From NCBI GenBank assembly GCA_902775835.1, contig CACYNZ010000156.1, positions 1-8,574 on the forward strand: a DNA stretch of 8,574 bases. Reading direction: 5' to 3'. Of the stretch, positions 1-6,400 are shown in pieces; positions within the stretch are counted from its first letter, which is position 1, and each line of letters opens with the position of its first letter. The notes under the pieces were generated by a model. The model did not search any database. It saw only the letters and a program-made list of their open reading frames with translations, and was not told the origin of the DNA. The translations under genes were made by a program, and so were the position numbers. The DNA is from an uncultured Eubacteriales bacterium (GTDB lineage Bacteria; Bacillota_A; Clostridia; Christensenellales; Aristaeellaceae).

Positions 1-162
1 GTTTTGACCGCTCAGCGCGATTTGCAGACGGTAACTTTCTTCATAAGATCTTGTTTCGCTGACAGTTCCTCTGTTCCTCATATCCGCAGCCGTCAGACTG
101 ACCGGAAGCATGCACAGCACCAAAACCAGGGCCAGCAGCCTTTTTTTCGTTTTCCGCATCAT
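1..162 (-). CDS. Secreted protein, N-terminal fragment with signal peptide (runs off left edge)
   Basis: Only the first 54 codons are present and the frame is open to base 1. The fragment starts MMRKTKKR, followed by a hydrophobic stretch at about residues 9-25 (LLALVLVLCMLPVSLTA), then a polar segment rich in Ser, Glu and Arg. This is a textbook Sec signal peptide: basic n-region, hydrophobic core and small residues near 24-26 suited to signal peptidase I. The Cys at residue 17 is inside the core and preceded by Leu, so a lipobox is unlikely. The upstream minus-strand sequence has AGGAAGAAG just before tandem ATG codons; the start at 162 or 159 is equally possible. It lies 65 bp downstream of the small two-TM protein on the same strand with no terminator between them, so co-transcription is likely. 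Its function cannot be read from this fragment. It is probably exported or cell-envelope associated. Confidence 0.72.
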   Translation of the reverse strand, partial: MMRKTKKRLLALVLVLCMLPVSLTAADMRNRGTVSETRSYEESYRLQIALSGQN

Positions 163-227
163 TCTTCTTCCTTTCCCCTGGGGTCATATTTTCACATGAT
201 ATTGTTTACGTGTATGGATATATGCCG

Positions 228-563
228 TCACGGGTTACCCGCCGGACCATGATCCTGAGGAGGTTTCATTCCCTGTGCTTTCTTTCGGCGCTGGATCATC
301 AGCGTGGTCACCACGCCCAGTGCAAAGGCCAGCAGCCCAACGATCACATAGCCCCCTGCCTCCGGGCCCAGGATGGTGGCCCCCAGGACGGAACCGGCCG
401 CCTGCACAGGGGAGCCCGCAACGCCTGGCACAGCCACCAGCGCGGCAAGGAGCGATAGTCCAAGCCCTGCCGCCAAAGCTGTCATTCTTTGAAGCCGGCG
501 CTTTTCTGTGTAGTACATTTTGCGGCGCAGGATGATCTGCATCTGTTCTTCCATGCTGCGCAA
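228..563 (-). CDS. Small two-TM membrane protein, paralogue of the candidate anti-sigma protein
   Basis: This 111-residue protein has a short cytosolic N-terminal helix (MRSMEEQMQIILRRKMYY), a TM segment at about 28-47, an extracytoplasmic linker of about 22 residues, a second TM at about 70-91 (GGYVIVGLLAFALGVV), and a basic tail. It is clearly paralogous to the product of 2136-2459: RSMEEQMQIILRR against RSIDEQMEEILRR, and GYVIVGLLAFALGV against GYVLIALLAFILGV. I chose a TTG start at 563. It aligns with the paralogue's ATG, is preceded by GGAAGGGGG eight bases upstream, and gives a length close to the paralogue's 107. A longer GTG start at 608 is open but has no ribosome binding site. The gene lies after the PrsW terminator, so it probably has its own promoter. 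By analogy with its paralogue it may bind a sigma factor at the membrane. That role is inferred, and no zinc anti-sigma motif is visible. Confidence 0.8.
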   Translation of the reverse strand: MRSMEEQMQIILRRKMYYTEKRRLQRMTALAAGLGLSLLAALVAVPGVAGSPVQAAGSVLGATILGPEAGGYVIVGLLAFALGVVTTLMIQRRKKAQGMKPPQDHGPAGNP

Positions 564-581
564 TGCACTTTCCCCCTTCCT

Positions 582-615
582 GTGAAATTCGGAATAATGA
601 TCTTTCACCTATATA
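582..615 (-). promoter_or_regulatory. Possible -10 element and GTGAAA/TTTCAC inverted repeat before the second two-TM gene
   Basis: On the minus strand TATATA (610-615) lies about 47 bases before the TTG start, in an AT-rich stretch just after the PrsW terminator. No convincing -35 box is visible. Immediately downstream is an inverted repeat, GTGAAA (minus strand 608-603) and TTTCAC (587-582), with 15 bases between the arms. This is where an operator at or just after a transcription start would lie. A separate promoter is expected here because a terminator closes the preceding operon, but the exact elements are uncertain. Confidence 0.3.
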
Positions 616-671
616 AATGCAGTTTTTCTGGATTTTGGGCAGTAAAAATGGAAATTTTCTGTTTTTGCAGC

Positions 672-704
672 AAACAAAAACCATCCCGCGTGCCTTCGGG
701 ATGG
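672..704 (-). terminator. Rho-independent terminator after the PrsW gene
   Basis: Read on the minus strand, CCATCCCG and CGGGATGG form a perfect 8-bp GC-rich stem around an 8-base loop. TTTTTGTTT follows at once. It lies 18 bp beyond the stop of the PrsW-like gene and closes the sigma factor operon, separating it from the second two-TM gene. Confidence 0.85.
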
Positions 705-721
705 CGGAAAACGCTGTTTTG

Positions 722-1351
722 TTATTCTGTGGTTCGCAGCCTTCGCAGGGCAAAGAACAAAAGCAGCGCGGTGAGCAGGGGCAGCACATAACCAATGATG
801 GAGGTGACGCCGGGCTCAGATACCAGCAGATTGTAAATACCGTGAAACAGCATGCTGAGGGACAGCGCCCCGACGGTGCTGGACAGGCGCAGGGCCTTGA
901 AGCGCCGGGCGATCACCAGCCCCAGGATCATGGCAAACACGCTGACAATGTGCATCACACCTACCGCCAGGCCCCGGATCAGCAGAAAGCTCAGGCTTCC
1001 CGTGCCGGAAGCGATCATGGAGCAGATGTTTTCAAAGGAGGCAAAGCCCGCGCCGACACCCACTGCGGCAAGAAAAAGGTGATCGTCGTCAGGATCAAAC
1101 ATGAGGAAATAAAACAGCAGGGGCAGGAATTTCATAGTCTCCTCCACCACGGGAGAAATGAAGATCGCCGTGTCCTCCACACCCATGCCGGTAGCGGCAT
1201 CCACAAAACCGCTTACATAGGCTCCCAGCAAACAGGCTGCCATGCCCATCAGGAAATAAAGCACGAACTGCCGTGCGCTGTCCCGCAGGAAGAACAGCGT
1301 CAGCAGCAGCGGTACCGCCATGCAGACCAGCACGTTTTCCGAGAAGATCAT
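722..1351 (-). CDS. PrsW-family intramembrane metalloprotease-like protein
   Basis: This 209-residue polytopic membrane protein belongs by motif to the PrsW family, whose Bacillus member makes the first cut in the anti-sigma factor RsiW and so releases SigW. All four family motifs are visible: EETMK (residues 70-74, EExxK), FASFEN (103-108, FxxxE), a His in GVMHIVSV (H134), and HGIYN near the end (H170). I count about seven hydrophobic segments. The ATG at 1351 is chosen because it forms an ATGA overlap with the upstream stop and follows GGCGGTGGCGG. A longer open frame upstream only reads through the preceding gene. The gene ends the ECF sigma operon. The likely substrate is one or both small two-TM proteins encoded beside it. 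Family membership is well supported, while the substrate is inferred from context. Confidence 0.88.
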   Translation of the reverse strand: MIFSENVLVCMAVPLLLTLFFLRDSARQFVLYFLMGMAACLLGAYVSGFVDAATGMGVEDTAIFISPVVEETMKFLPLLFYFLMFDPDDDHLFLAAVGVGAGFASFENICSMIASGTGSLSFLLIRGLAVGVMHIVSVFAMILGLVIARRFKALRLSSTVGALSLSMLFHGIYNLLVSEPGVTSIIGYVLPLLTALLLFFALRRLRTTE

Positions 1352-2136
1352 GCCGCCACCGCCTTTCTGGTGGCTGCGTACAGCATTGGCATGCAAAGGG
1401 TTTCACAGACCAGGAACATCGTATACCAGACGCCTGCGCTCATGTATTTGGCGGTCACGATCCACACGCTCCACGCAAAAGCCAGGCACAGTATGGAAAC
1501 GGGGTCGGCGTTTTTCCGCCAGGCAGAAAGCACCTTGACAGCCCAGCAGACCGTTCCCGCTGCCAGCAGTATGGAGCAGGCCGTGTCCAGCGGGGCTCTG
1601 GCGGCTTCGGGCACAAAGAAGATCAGCGCCTGGCCCAGGATCAGCAGCGCGCAGCCGATGCCCAGCAGACTCCATTCCCACAGCTTCAGCGACTGATTTA
1701 CAGCCAATGCCCGGGCTGCCTGATACAGACAGCCGGCGAAGGCCGCGCCTACAAACAGATCGTCCGCCCATTCACCCGACCAGGCGATCCACAGCGCTGC
1801 ATTGCAGCCGGCAAAGAGCAGCGCCAGTATGCCCTGCACGCATGCACCGCCCTTCCAGCCCCCGGCCAGGGACGCCAGCATGGCCCCTTCCAGCAGGAAA
1901 ATGGCGGCTTCCCCGATTTCATTGGGAGCGAAGGGCATCCGTGAATCATGGCGCATGAGATCGTAGACCACCCAATACAGATCGGTGAGCAGCCACAGGG
2001 AGAGAATAAACGTGAGGAACACAGTCGGGGTCGCCTGCCCGCTTTCACGTATCAGGCGCACTGACAGGATCATGAGCACTGCCAGCATGGAAACCTGAAA
2101 GCATGCTGGAAGAAGCGTAATGAGACTGAGTGACAC
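1348..2136 (-). CDS. Polytopic membrane protein of unknown function in the ECF sigma operon
   Basis: I do not recognise the family. The 262-residue product is almost entirely hydrophobic, with about eight or nine TM segments (roughly 5-27, 37-58, 73-92, 98-117, 125-144, 150-172, 182-204, 210-230 and 233-256) and short loops. A conserved-looking acidic/basic loop follows TM2 (DLMRHDSRMPF). No transporter, enzyme or sensor motif is evident. The start is GTG at 2136, in TAGTG, so it shares one base with the stop of the upstream two-TM gene. Its stop overlaps the PrsW start by four bases (ATGA). Such coupling implies stoichiometric co-expression with the candidate anti-sigma protein and protease. 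It may sense an envelope signal or hold the complex together, but that is inference from position only. Confidence 0.8.
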   Translation of the reverse strand: MSLSLITLLPACFQVSMLAVLMILSVRLIRESGQATPTVFLTFILSLWLLTDLYWVVYDLMRHDSRMPFAPNEIGEAAIFLLEGAMLASLAGGWKGGACVQGILALLFAGCNAALWIAWSGEWADDLFVGAAFAGCLYQAARALAVNQSLKLWEWSLLGIGCALLILGQALIFFVPEAARAPLDTACSILLAAGTVCWAVKVLSAWRKNADPVSILCLAFAWSVWIVTAKYMSAGVWYTMFLVCETLCMPMLYAATRKAVAA

Positions 2137-2459
2137 TATATCTCACGCTCCTTTTCCTTCTTTTGTTTCCAATGCTGGCACAGCAGGATCACCGCCACAC
2201 CCAGGATGAAGGCCAGCAGCGCAATGAGCACATAGCCGACAGACGGCATTTTGAGCACCATGCTGCCGTACTGGCGGATCTCGGCCTGATCCGATATATC
2301 ATGCAGCCGGGGCAGGAAAGCAATGACCGCGATCAGGAGCGCGGCGCATCCGCCGCATACCGCGCCTTCCAGGATGATCTTCTGCCGGATCGCCTTTACC
2401 GCCTGATAGACTTCCCTGCGCCGGAGGATTTCCTCCATCTGTTCGTCAATACTGCGCAT
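2136..2459 (-). CDS. Small two-TM membrane protein, candidate anti-sigma factor
   Basis: The 107-residue product starts MRSIDEQMEEILRRREVY, a short charged cytosolic helix. It has a TM segment at about 30-49 and an extracytoplasmic loop of about 24 residues (LPRLHDISDQAEIRQYG and onward). A second TM lies at about 74-95 (GYVLIALLAFILGVAVILL), followed by a Lys/Glu-rich tail. The ATG at 2459 lies inside the 3' end of the sigma gene, a 14-bp overlap, and follows AAGGAAGGG. A membrane protein encoded directly after an ECF sigma factor is usually its anti-sigma factor. A PrsW-type protease two genes on fits that role. However, the cytosolic part is only about 28 residues and lacks the H-x3-C-x2-C zinc motif of classical anti-sigma domains. 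The assignment therefore rests on context, and a close paralogue lies at 228-563. Confidence 0.82.
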   Translation of the reverse strand: MRSIDEQMEEILRRREVYQAVKAIRQKIILEGAVCGGCAALLIAVIAFLPRLHDISDQAEIRQYGSMVLKMPSVGYVLIALLAFILGVAVILLCQHWKQKKEKEREI

Positions 2460-3006
2460 CGCTGATGCCCTTCCTTTCCAGCGTCTTTTTCAGTGTTTCC
2501 TTCCCGTGCTTCAGTATGCTGTAGATCTGCCTCTTGCTCATGCCCATCGCCAGGGCGATCTCGTCATGGGAAAGGCCGTCGAAGTACAGCAGGGTAAGCG
2601 CCCGGCGGTATTCCGGCTTGAGCTCCTTCATGGCCTGATAGAGCAGGCGGCTGCCTTCATTCTTCAGGAGGGCCGTTTCCGGCAGATCATCGCCGGCGGG
2701 GATGCCCTCATGGATCGGAACTGTCCGCACTTTTCCCCTGCGAATCATCATCAGCGCGTTGTTGCGTCCGATGGCATACAGCCAGCTTCTGAAGCTGCCC
2801 GCACGCCTTGGGTGGAAGGGCGGCTTGTCCACTGCCAGCCTGGCGAAGGTGTCGATCAGAAGTTCTTCGGCATCCTCATTGCTGTGCACAAACGAAAACA
2901 GGAACAGCAGAAGACCGTCTCTGTGGCGGGCCAGCAGGGCTTCCAGGTCCGCGCTGTTTTCAGTCACCGTATACCGGAGATAGATTGCTTCATCTGTCTC
3001 AGTCAA
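2446..3006 (-). CDS. ECF-type RNA polymerase sigma factor
   Basis: The 186-residue protein has the two-domain layout of extracytoplasmic-function sigma factors. Region 2 spans about 24-92, including DAEELLIDTFARL (region 2.2) and SWLYAIGRNNALMMIRR (2.3-2.4, -10 recognition). Region 4 spans about 122-178, with LKPEYRRALTLLYFDGLSHDEIA then MGMSKRQIYSILKHGKETL, the helix-turn-helix that reads the -35. The linker has no extra domain. The start is TTG at 3006: AAGGAGG lies eight bases upstream, and no Met codon occurs early in the frame. It is the first gene of a four-gene operon with two small or polytopic membrane proteins and a PrsW-like protease. It is therefore probably held at the membrane and released by proteolysis. 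Target genes are unknown, and autoregulation is likely but no clear ECF promoter pair is visible upstream. Confidence 0.93.
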   Translation of the reverse strand: MTETDEAIYLRYTVTENSADLEALLARHRDGLLLFLFSFVHSNEDAEELLIDTFARLAVDKPPFHPRRAGSFRSWLYAIGRNNALMMIRRGKVRTVPIHEGIPAGDDLPETALLKNEGSRLLYQAMKELKPEYRRALTLLYFDGLSHDEIALAMGMSKRQIYSILKHGKETLKKTLERKGISDAQY

Positions 3007-3036
3007 CCCTGCCGCCTCCTTTCTCCGCCTGCTTTG

Positions 3037-3089
3037 AATGGTGTCGTTTCATCAGTACACGAGCATGAAAAAATGGTGGTATCGTTTTC
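3037..3089. repeat. Imperfect direct repeat upstream of the ECF sigma gene
   Basis: AATGGTGTCGTTTC (3037-3050) recurs as AATGGTGGTATCGTTTTC (3072-3089), with a start-to-start distance of 35 bp. On the minus strand the units read GAAACGACACCATT and GAAAACGATACCACCATT. They lie 31-83 bp before the TTG start of the sigma gene. The GAAAC part of each unit resembles the -35 element of ECF promoters, but no matching CGT-type -10 element lies at the right distance. A regulator-binding site or a degenerate autoregulated promoter is possible. Confidence 0.35.
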
Positions 3090-3328
3090 TGCCTGGGATA
3101 CGGCAGACACTGCACTTTCTCGCTTCCCCGGGCATCGCCATATCCGCGGACGCGATGGCGGCGGAATACAGAGTCAGCCGCGCTGCCTTCCCGCCTTCTG
3201 TTTTTCCGTTGTTACCGTTTATGCCGTCCGCACGCTTCTCCCGCCTTCCAGCTTTCCTATTCGGTCAGACTTTCCACTGGAATCCTGAGGAATCTGCATG
3301 CAGATGCCGTGCAAAAGTCCCTGAGCAT

Positions 3329-3357
3329 ATGATACCATTTCTATCGGAAAACAAAAG
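3329..3357 (-). promoter_or_regulatory. Possible extended -10 promoter of the sigma operon
   Basis: On the minus strand TGGTATCAT (TGn plus a five-of-six match to TATAAT) lies 17 bp after a poor -35 (CTTTTG). If used, it would leave an untranslated leader of roughly 315 bases before the sigma gene, unusually long. It could instead serve a short RNA. No better housekeeping promoter is evident nearer to the gene. Confidence 0.33.
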
Positions 3358-3409
3358 AACCATTTCCCCAAAATCAAAGAAAAGCCCTGCAACTGCTCAG
3401 GCACATACA

Positions 3410-3474
3410 GATATGCTCCCCCTGAAGCGGGCACTGGGAAAACACAAACCAGTGAGCTTCAGAGGGAGCATATC
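3410..3474. repeat. Long imperfect inverted repeat after the kinase-STAND gene
   Basis: The left arm (3410-3437, beginning GATATGCTCCC) and the right arm (3449-3474, ending GGGAGCATATC) pair over about 25 bp. There is one mismatch and a short asymmetric bulge, around an 11-base A-rich loop. It begins 26 bp after the stop of the kinase-STAND gene. No uninterrupted T-run follows on either strand, so it is not a standard terminator. A T-rich tract 27 bp further on the minus strand (3383-3371) could complete one. It may instead be a 3' RNA-stabilising hairpin or a small palindromic mobile repeat. Confidence 0.75.
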
Positions 3475-3499
3475 CCATGCCTGCCTTCCAGGCTTTTCC

Positions 3500-6400
3500 C
3501 TATGCTTTTTCCTGTCTCTCCCGTTCCGCCTGCGTCCGTACCTCCTCCGGGCACAGCGGCAGTGTCCAGGACCACGGCGAATCCGATACCCGCTTTTCCG
3601 CTTCCGCATAGGCCGCTTCGCTTCGGATATACTGTCCGTCCATGGCAAGAATCCGGCCGAGGAACAGATACGCATCAAATACGGTTTCCCGGTACCTCAT
3701 GGCCTCCGGATGCCGGCTGCACAGCACAATCGCCCGGCACACCGCCTCCTCCGCCTGCGGGAAATCCCCAAGCTCCATACGGATCGGTGCCACCTGCTCC
3801 ACATAATGTTCCGCAAGGGACAGGTCAGAATCCGCATAGACGTGCGCGATGCGGTCCGCTTCCTTCAGACAGGCTTCCGCCCGCTCCCGTTCCCCGCGCA
3901 TGGCATGCCCCATGGCCGCAATGCAGGCGTACTGGTAGCGCTCATCGTCCGCATCCTCCGTATAGGTTTCCACCAGCGGCCCGGCTTCCCCGATATGGCG
4001 CATGGCCTGTTCCACATCCGCGCCGGTGCTCAGAAGCGTTGCCGCCCGGGACAGCAGACAGGCCGCCAGCAGCTTTCTGGCCTCCGGGTGCCGGGAGATG
4101 CGTGCACTGGCAATGGCCAGGCTCTCGTGGCGCAGACACTTCCGGAGATTGGCCAGGTCATCCTTATTGTGCAGTATGACCGCCATGGCGCGGTGATACG
4201 CCGCCTGGTAGTAGGCACTGGGATGCTTTTTCAGAAACCGCTTCATGTCCGCAAGAATCTTTTCGGCCTCCTCAGGCATGTACAGGCGCGCCCGGTAATA
4301 GGCGGCCGTCTCGTACAGCCGGAGAATGCTGTCATGATCCAGTCCCTCCGGATGCTCAAGAAGCTCCAGCATGCCCCGGAGCGTATCCACATCATCCTCC
4401 AGCGGCGCGTCCATGAGCAGCCGGTACCGGAGGCGCTGCGCGCTTTCCGTCACAAAATCCGTATGCCTGAGCACCTGCTCAGCCGCGCGCATCACGTATG
4501 CGCGCTCCGGATCCCCGGCATTGTACACCCGTCCCCGGTCATGCCGGCTGTTTTCCGGCAGAAGACGCGCGTACATCCGGCGCATCATGCTGTCGGTCCG
4601 CGCCTGCAGCGCTTCATCCCAGGGCCAGGCCCGCACATGTTCCTGCATCAGCGGATGCATGGACAGCACCTGCTGTTCCGCGTGCACCCAGCCGCTGTCC
4701 CTGAGCCGCTGAATGCCCTCCATGGACCGGACGTCTGCCAGGGACCGGAACAGGTCCGCCCGGATGCCCGGCGCATCAAAGAGCGAGAGCAGCTTCAGGC
4801 ATGCGCGGTCCTCCTCCGGAAGCCCGCTGGTTTCCATGAGCCGTTCCAGGATATGCATGAGCGTGTCATGCACCGCCTGCTCATCCCGCACATAATCGAT
4901 GCTGTCCTCCGGGAAATCCGCAAGCCCGATCTCCGCGGTCAGGCGCGCGGCCGTCCCCAGGTCCAGACAGCTCCGGGCGATCTGGCGCGCGATCAGCTCC
5001 AGCAGCAGCGTATGCCGCTGCATCCGCTCCGCGATTTCATGGAAACACCGGAAACGCTCCGGACTGTCCAGATCCGCGTGCGCATACCTGGCAAACATGT
5101 CCGCCAGGTCCTGCTCCGGCATTTCTCCCAGTTTCATGCCCGGAAACATGCCCTCCGGCAGCTGCCTGCGGGACACCAGGAGCAGGGTCACGCCGGTGTG
5201 CCGGAACACGTCCAGCTGCGGCAGATGCTCCGGCGAGAAATCGTCCAGCACCACCAGGATTCTTCCATTGTCCGAAAGATGCGCCAGCACCTGCAGCTTG
5301 CGCCTCAGGTATTCCTCCGGCCGCTCCTCCCGGAGCTGGGCCACCGTATGAATGTGCACCGCGAGGTCGTCCAGGAGCAGGTCCTGGATGCTGCCCTGGT
5401 CATACAGCCAGAGCACCGCATCCCATTCCCGCTCATGTCCGGCAATGACGTGCCGCACCAGCGTGCTTTTTCCGATGCCGCCCAGGCCCCACAGGCTCAC
5501 GGTCCCGCCCGTGTGCTTCCAGAGCATCTGCTCCAGCGCGCGGCTTTCCGCGCTTCGGCCGAAAAAGGCGGGACAGGAAGGAATCCGGGAAGACCGCAGC
5601 CAGGGCCTGGCCTCATCCGTCAGTATCAGGATCTGTTCAAGCTGCTTCACCGCTTCCCCGGCGTCCCGGTAGCGGTCCGGGGCATAGCCCGCCAGGGTTT
5701 TGTGGAAAAACTCCGTGATCTCCCGCTTTGCCCGGTCCTGCATGCATTCCGGCGGATAGGCCATATGCTCAAAATCGAACGCGGCGTCCATTTCCCCGTC
5801 AAAGGCGTTGGGCACCGCATGGAACAGGGCGCTGAACAGCACCGCGCCAAGGGAATACAGATCGCTCTGCACCCCGATGTGCTTCACCCGTCCGGCCTGC
5901 ACCTCCGGCGGCGCATACCCCCGCGTCCAGGACGCCCGGATCCTTCCCGGGTCCTGCAGCCGCCGCGCCTCCAGCAGCCGCTCCTGATCCACCACGGAAT
6001 CAAAATCGAAGAGCTGCACAAGGTCCGTGCTTCCCTCCAGGGTCAGGATGTTTTCCGGCTTCAGGTCCAGGTACAGGTAACCGGCGGCGTGCATTTTCTC
6101 AAGCACCCGGGCGGTGGAGAGCACAAGCGCCGTGCATTCGTGCAGTGTCCTGCCCGGGCGCTCCGCGAACGTGCGCCCGTTCAGGTACACGGACACGATA
6201 TAGACCGTGCCGTTTGCCCGGTATATGTCCGCCGCATTGGAGATGGCGTTTGTGAGACTGCCCAGGCAGAAGAGCTCGTGGTTCTTCTGATAGGCGCTCA
6301 CCATCTGTTCCTTTTCTTCCTCAAACGCCGCTGCATACTCCTCCGGCACAATCAGCGCGCCATGTTCCCGCCGCGTCACAGGCAGGGCAACCGGGCAGCA

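Larger units (their letters stand above)
3007..3409. other. Intergenic region, about 400 bp, upstream of the sigma operon
   Basis: I see no convincing gene in this stretch. A 71-codon minus-strand frame (3219-3434) starts inside the adjacent hairpin and has no ribosome binding site. The region holds the sigma gene's ribosome binding site, an imperfect direct repeat (3037-3089), a perfect 14-bp palindrome ATCTGCATGCAGAT (3292-3305) and a possible extended -10 promoter (3329-3357). It also holds a T-rich tract on the minus strand (3371-3383) preceded by a weak bulged stem, which may help end transcription of the kinase operon. Confidence 0.5.

Noticed and set aside
235..795. Minus-strand open frame of 186 codons overlapping the second two-TM gene
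   Set aside because: It reads through the terminator and the end of the PrsW gene in another frame, and the product is Cys/Gly/Arg-rich. The frame at 228-563 has a paralogue in the window.
617..1696. Plus-strand open frame of 359 codons
   Set aside because: It is antisense to the PrsW-like gene and the polytopic gene, and its product is rich in Gln, His and Arg with no recognisable domain. The minus-strand frames show membrane-protein structure and family motifs.
3219..3434. Minus-strand 71-codon open frame in the intergenic region
   Set aside because: It begins inside the long hairpin, lacks a ribosome binding site and has no recognisable feature.
3479..3496. GCCTG/CAGGC hairpin followed by TTTT on the plus strand
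   Set aside because: It resembles a weak plus-strand terminator, but there is no plus-strand gene to terminate and the stem is only five base pairs.
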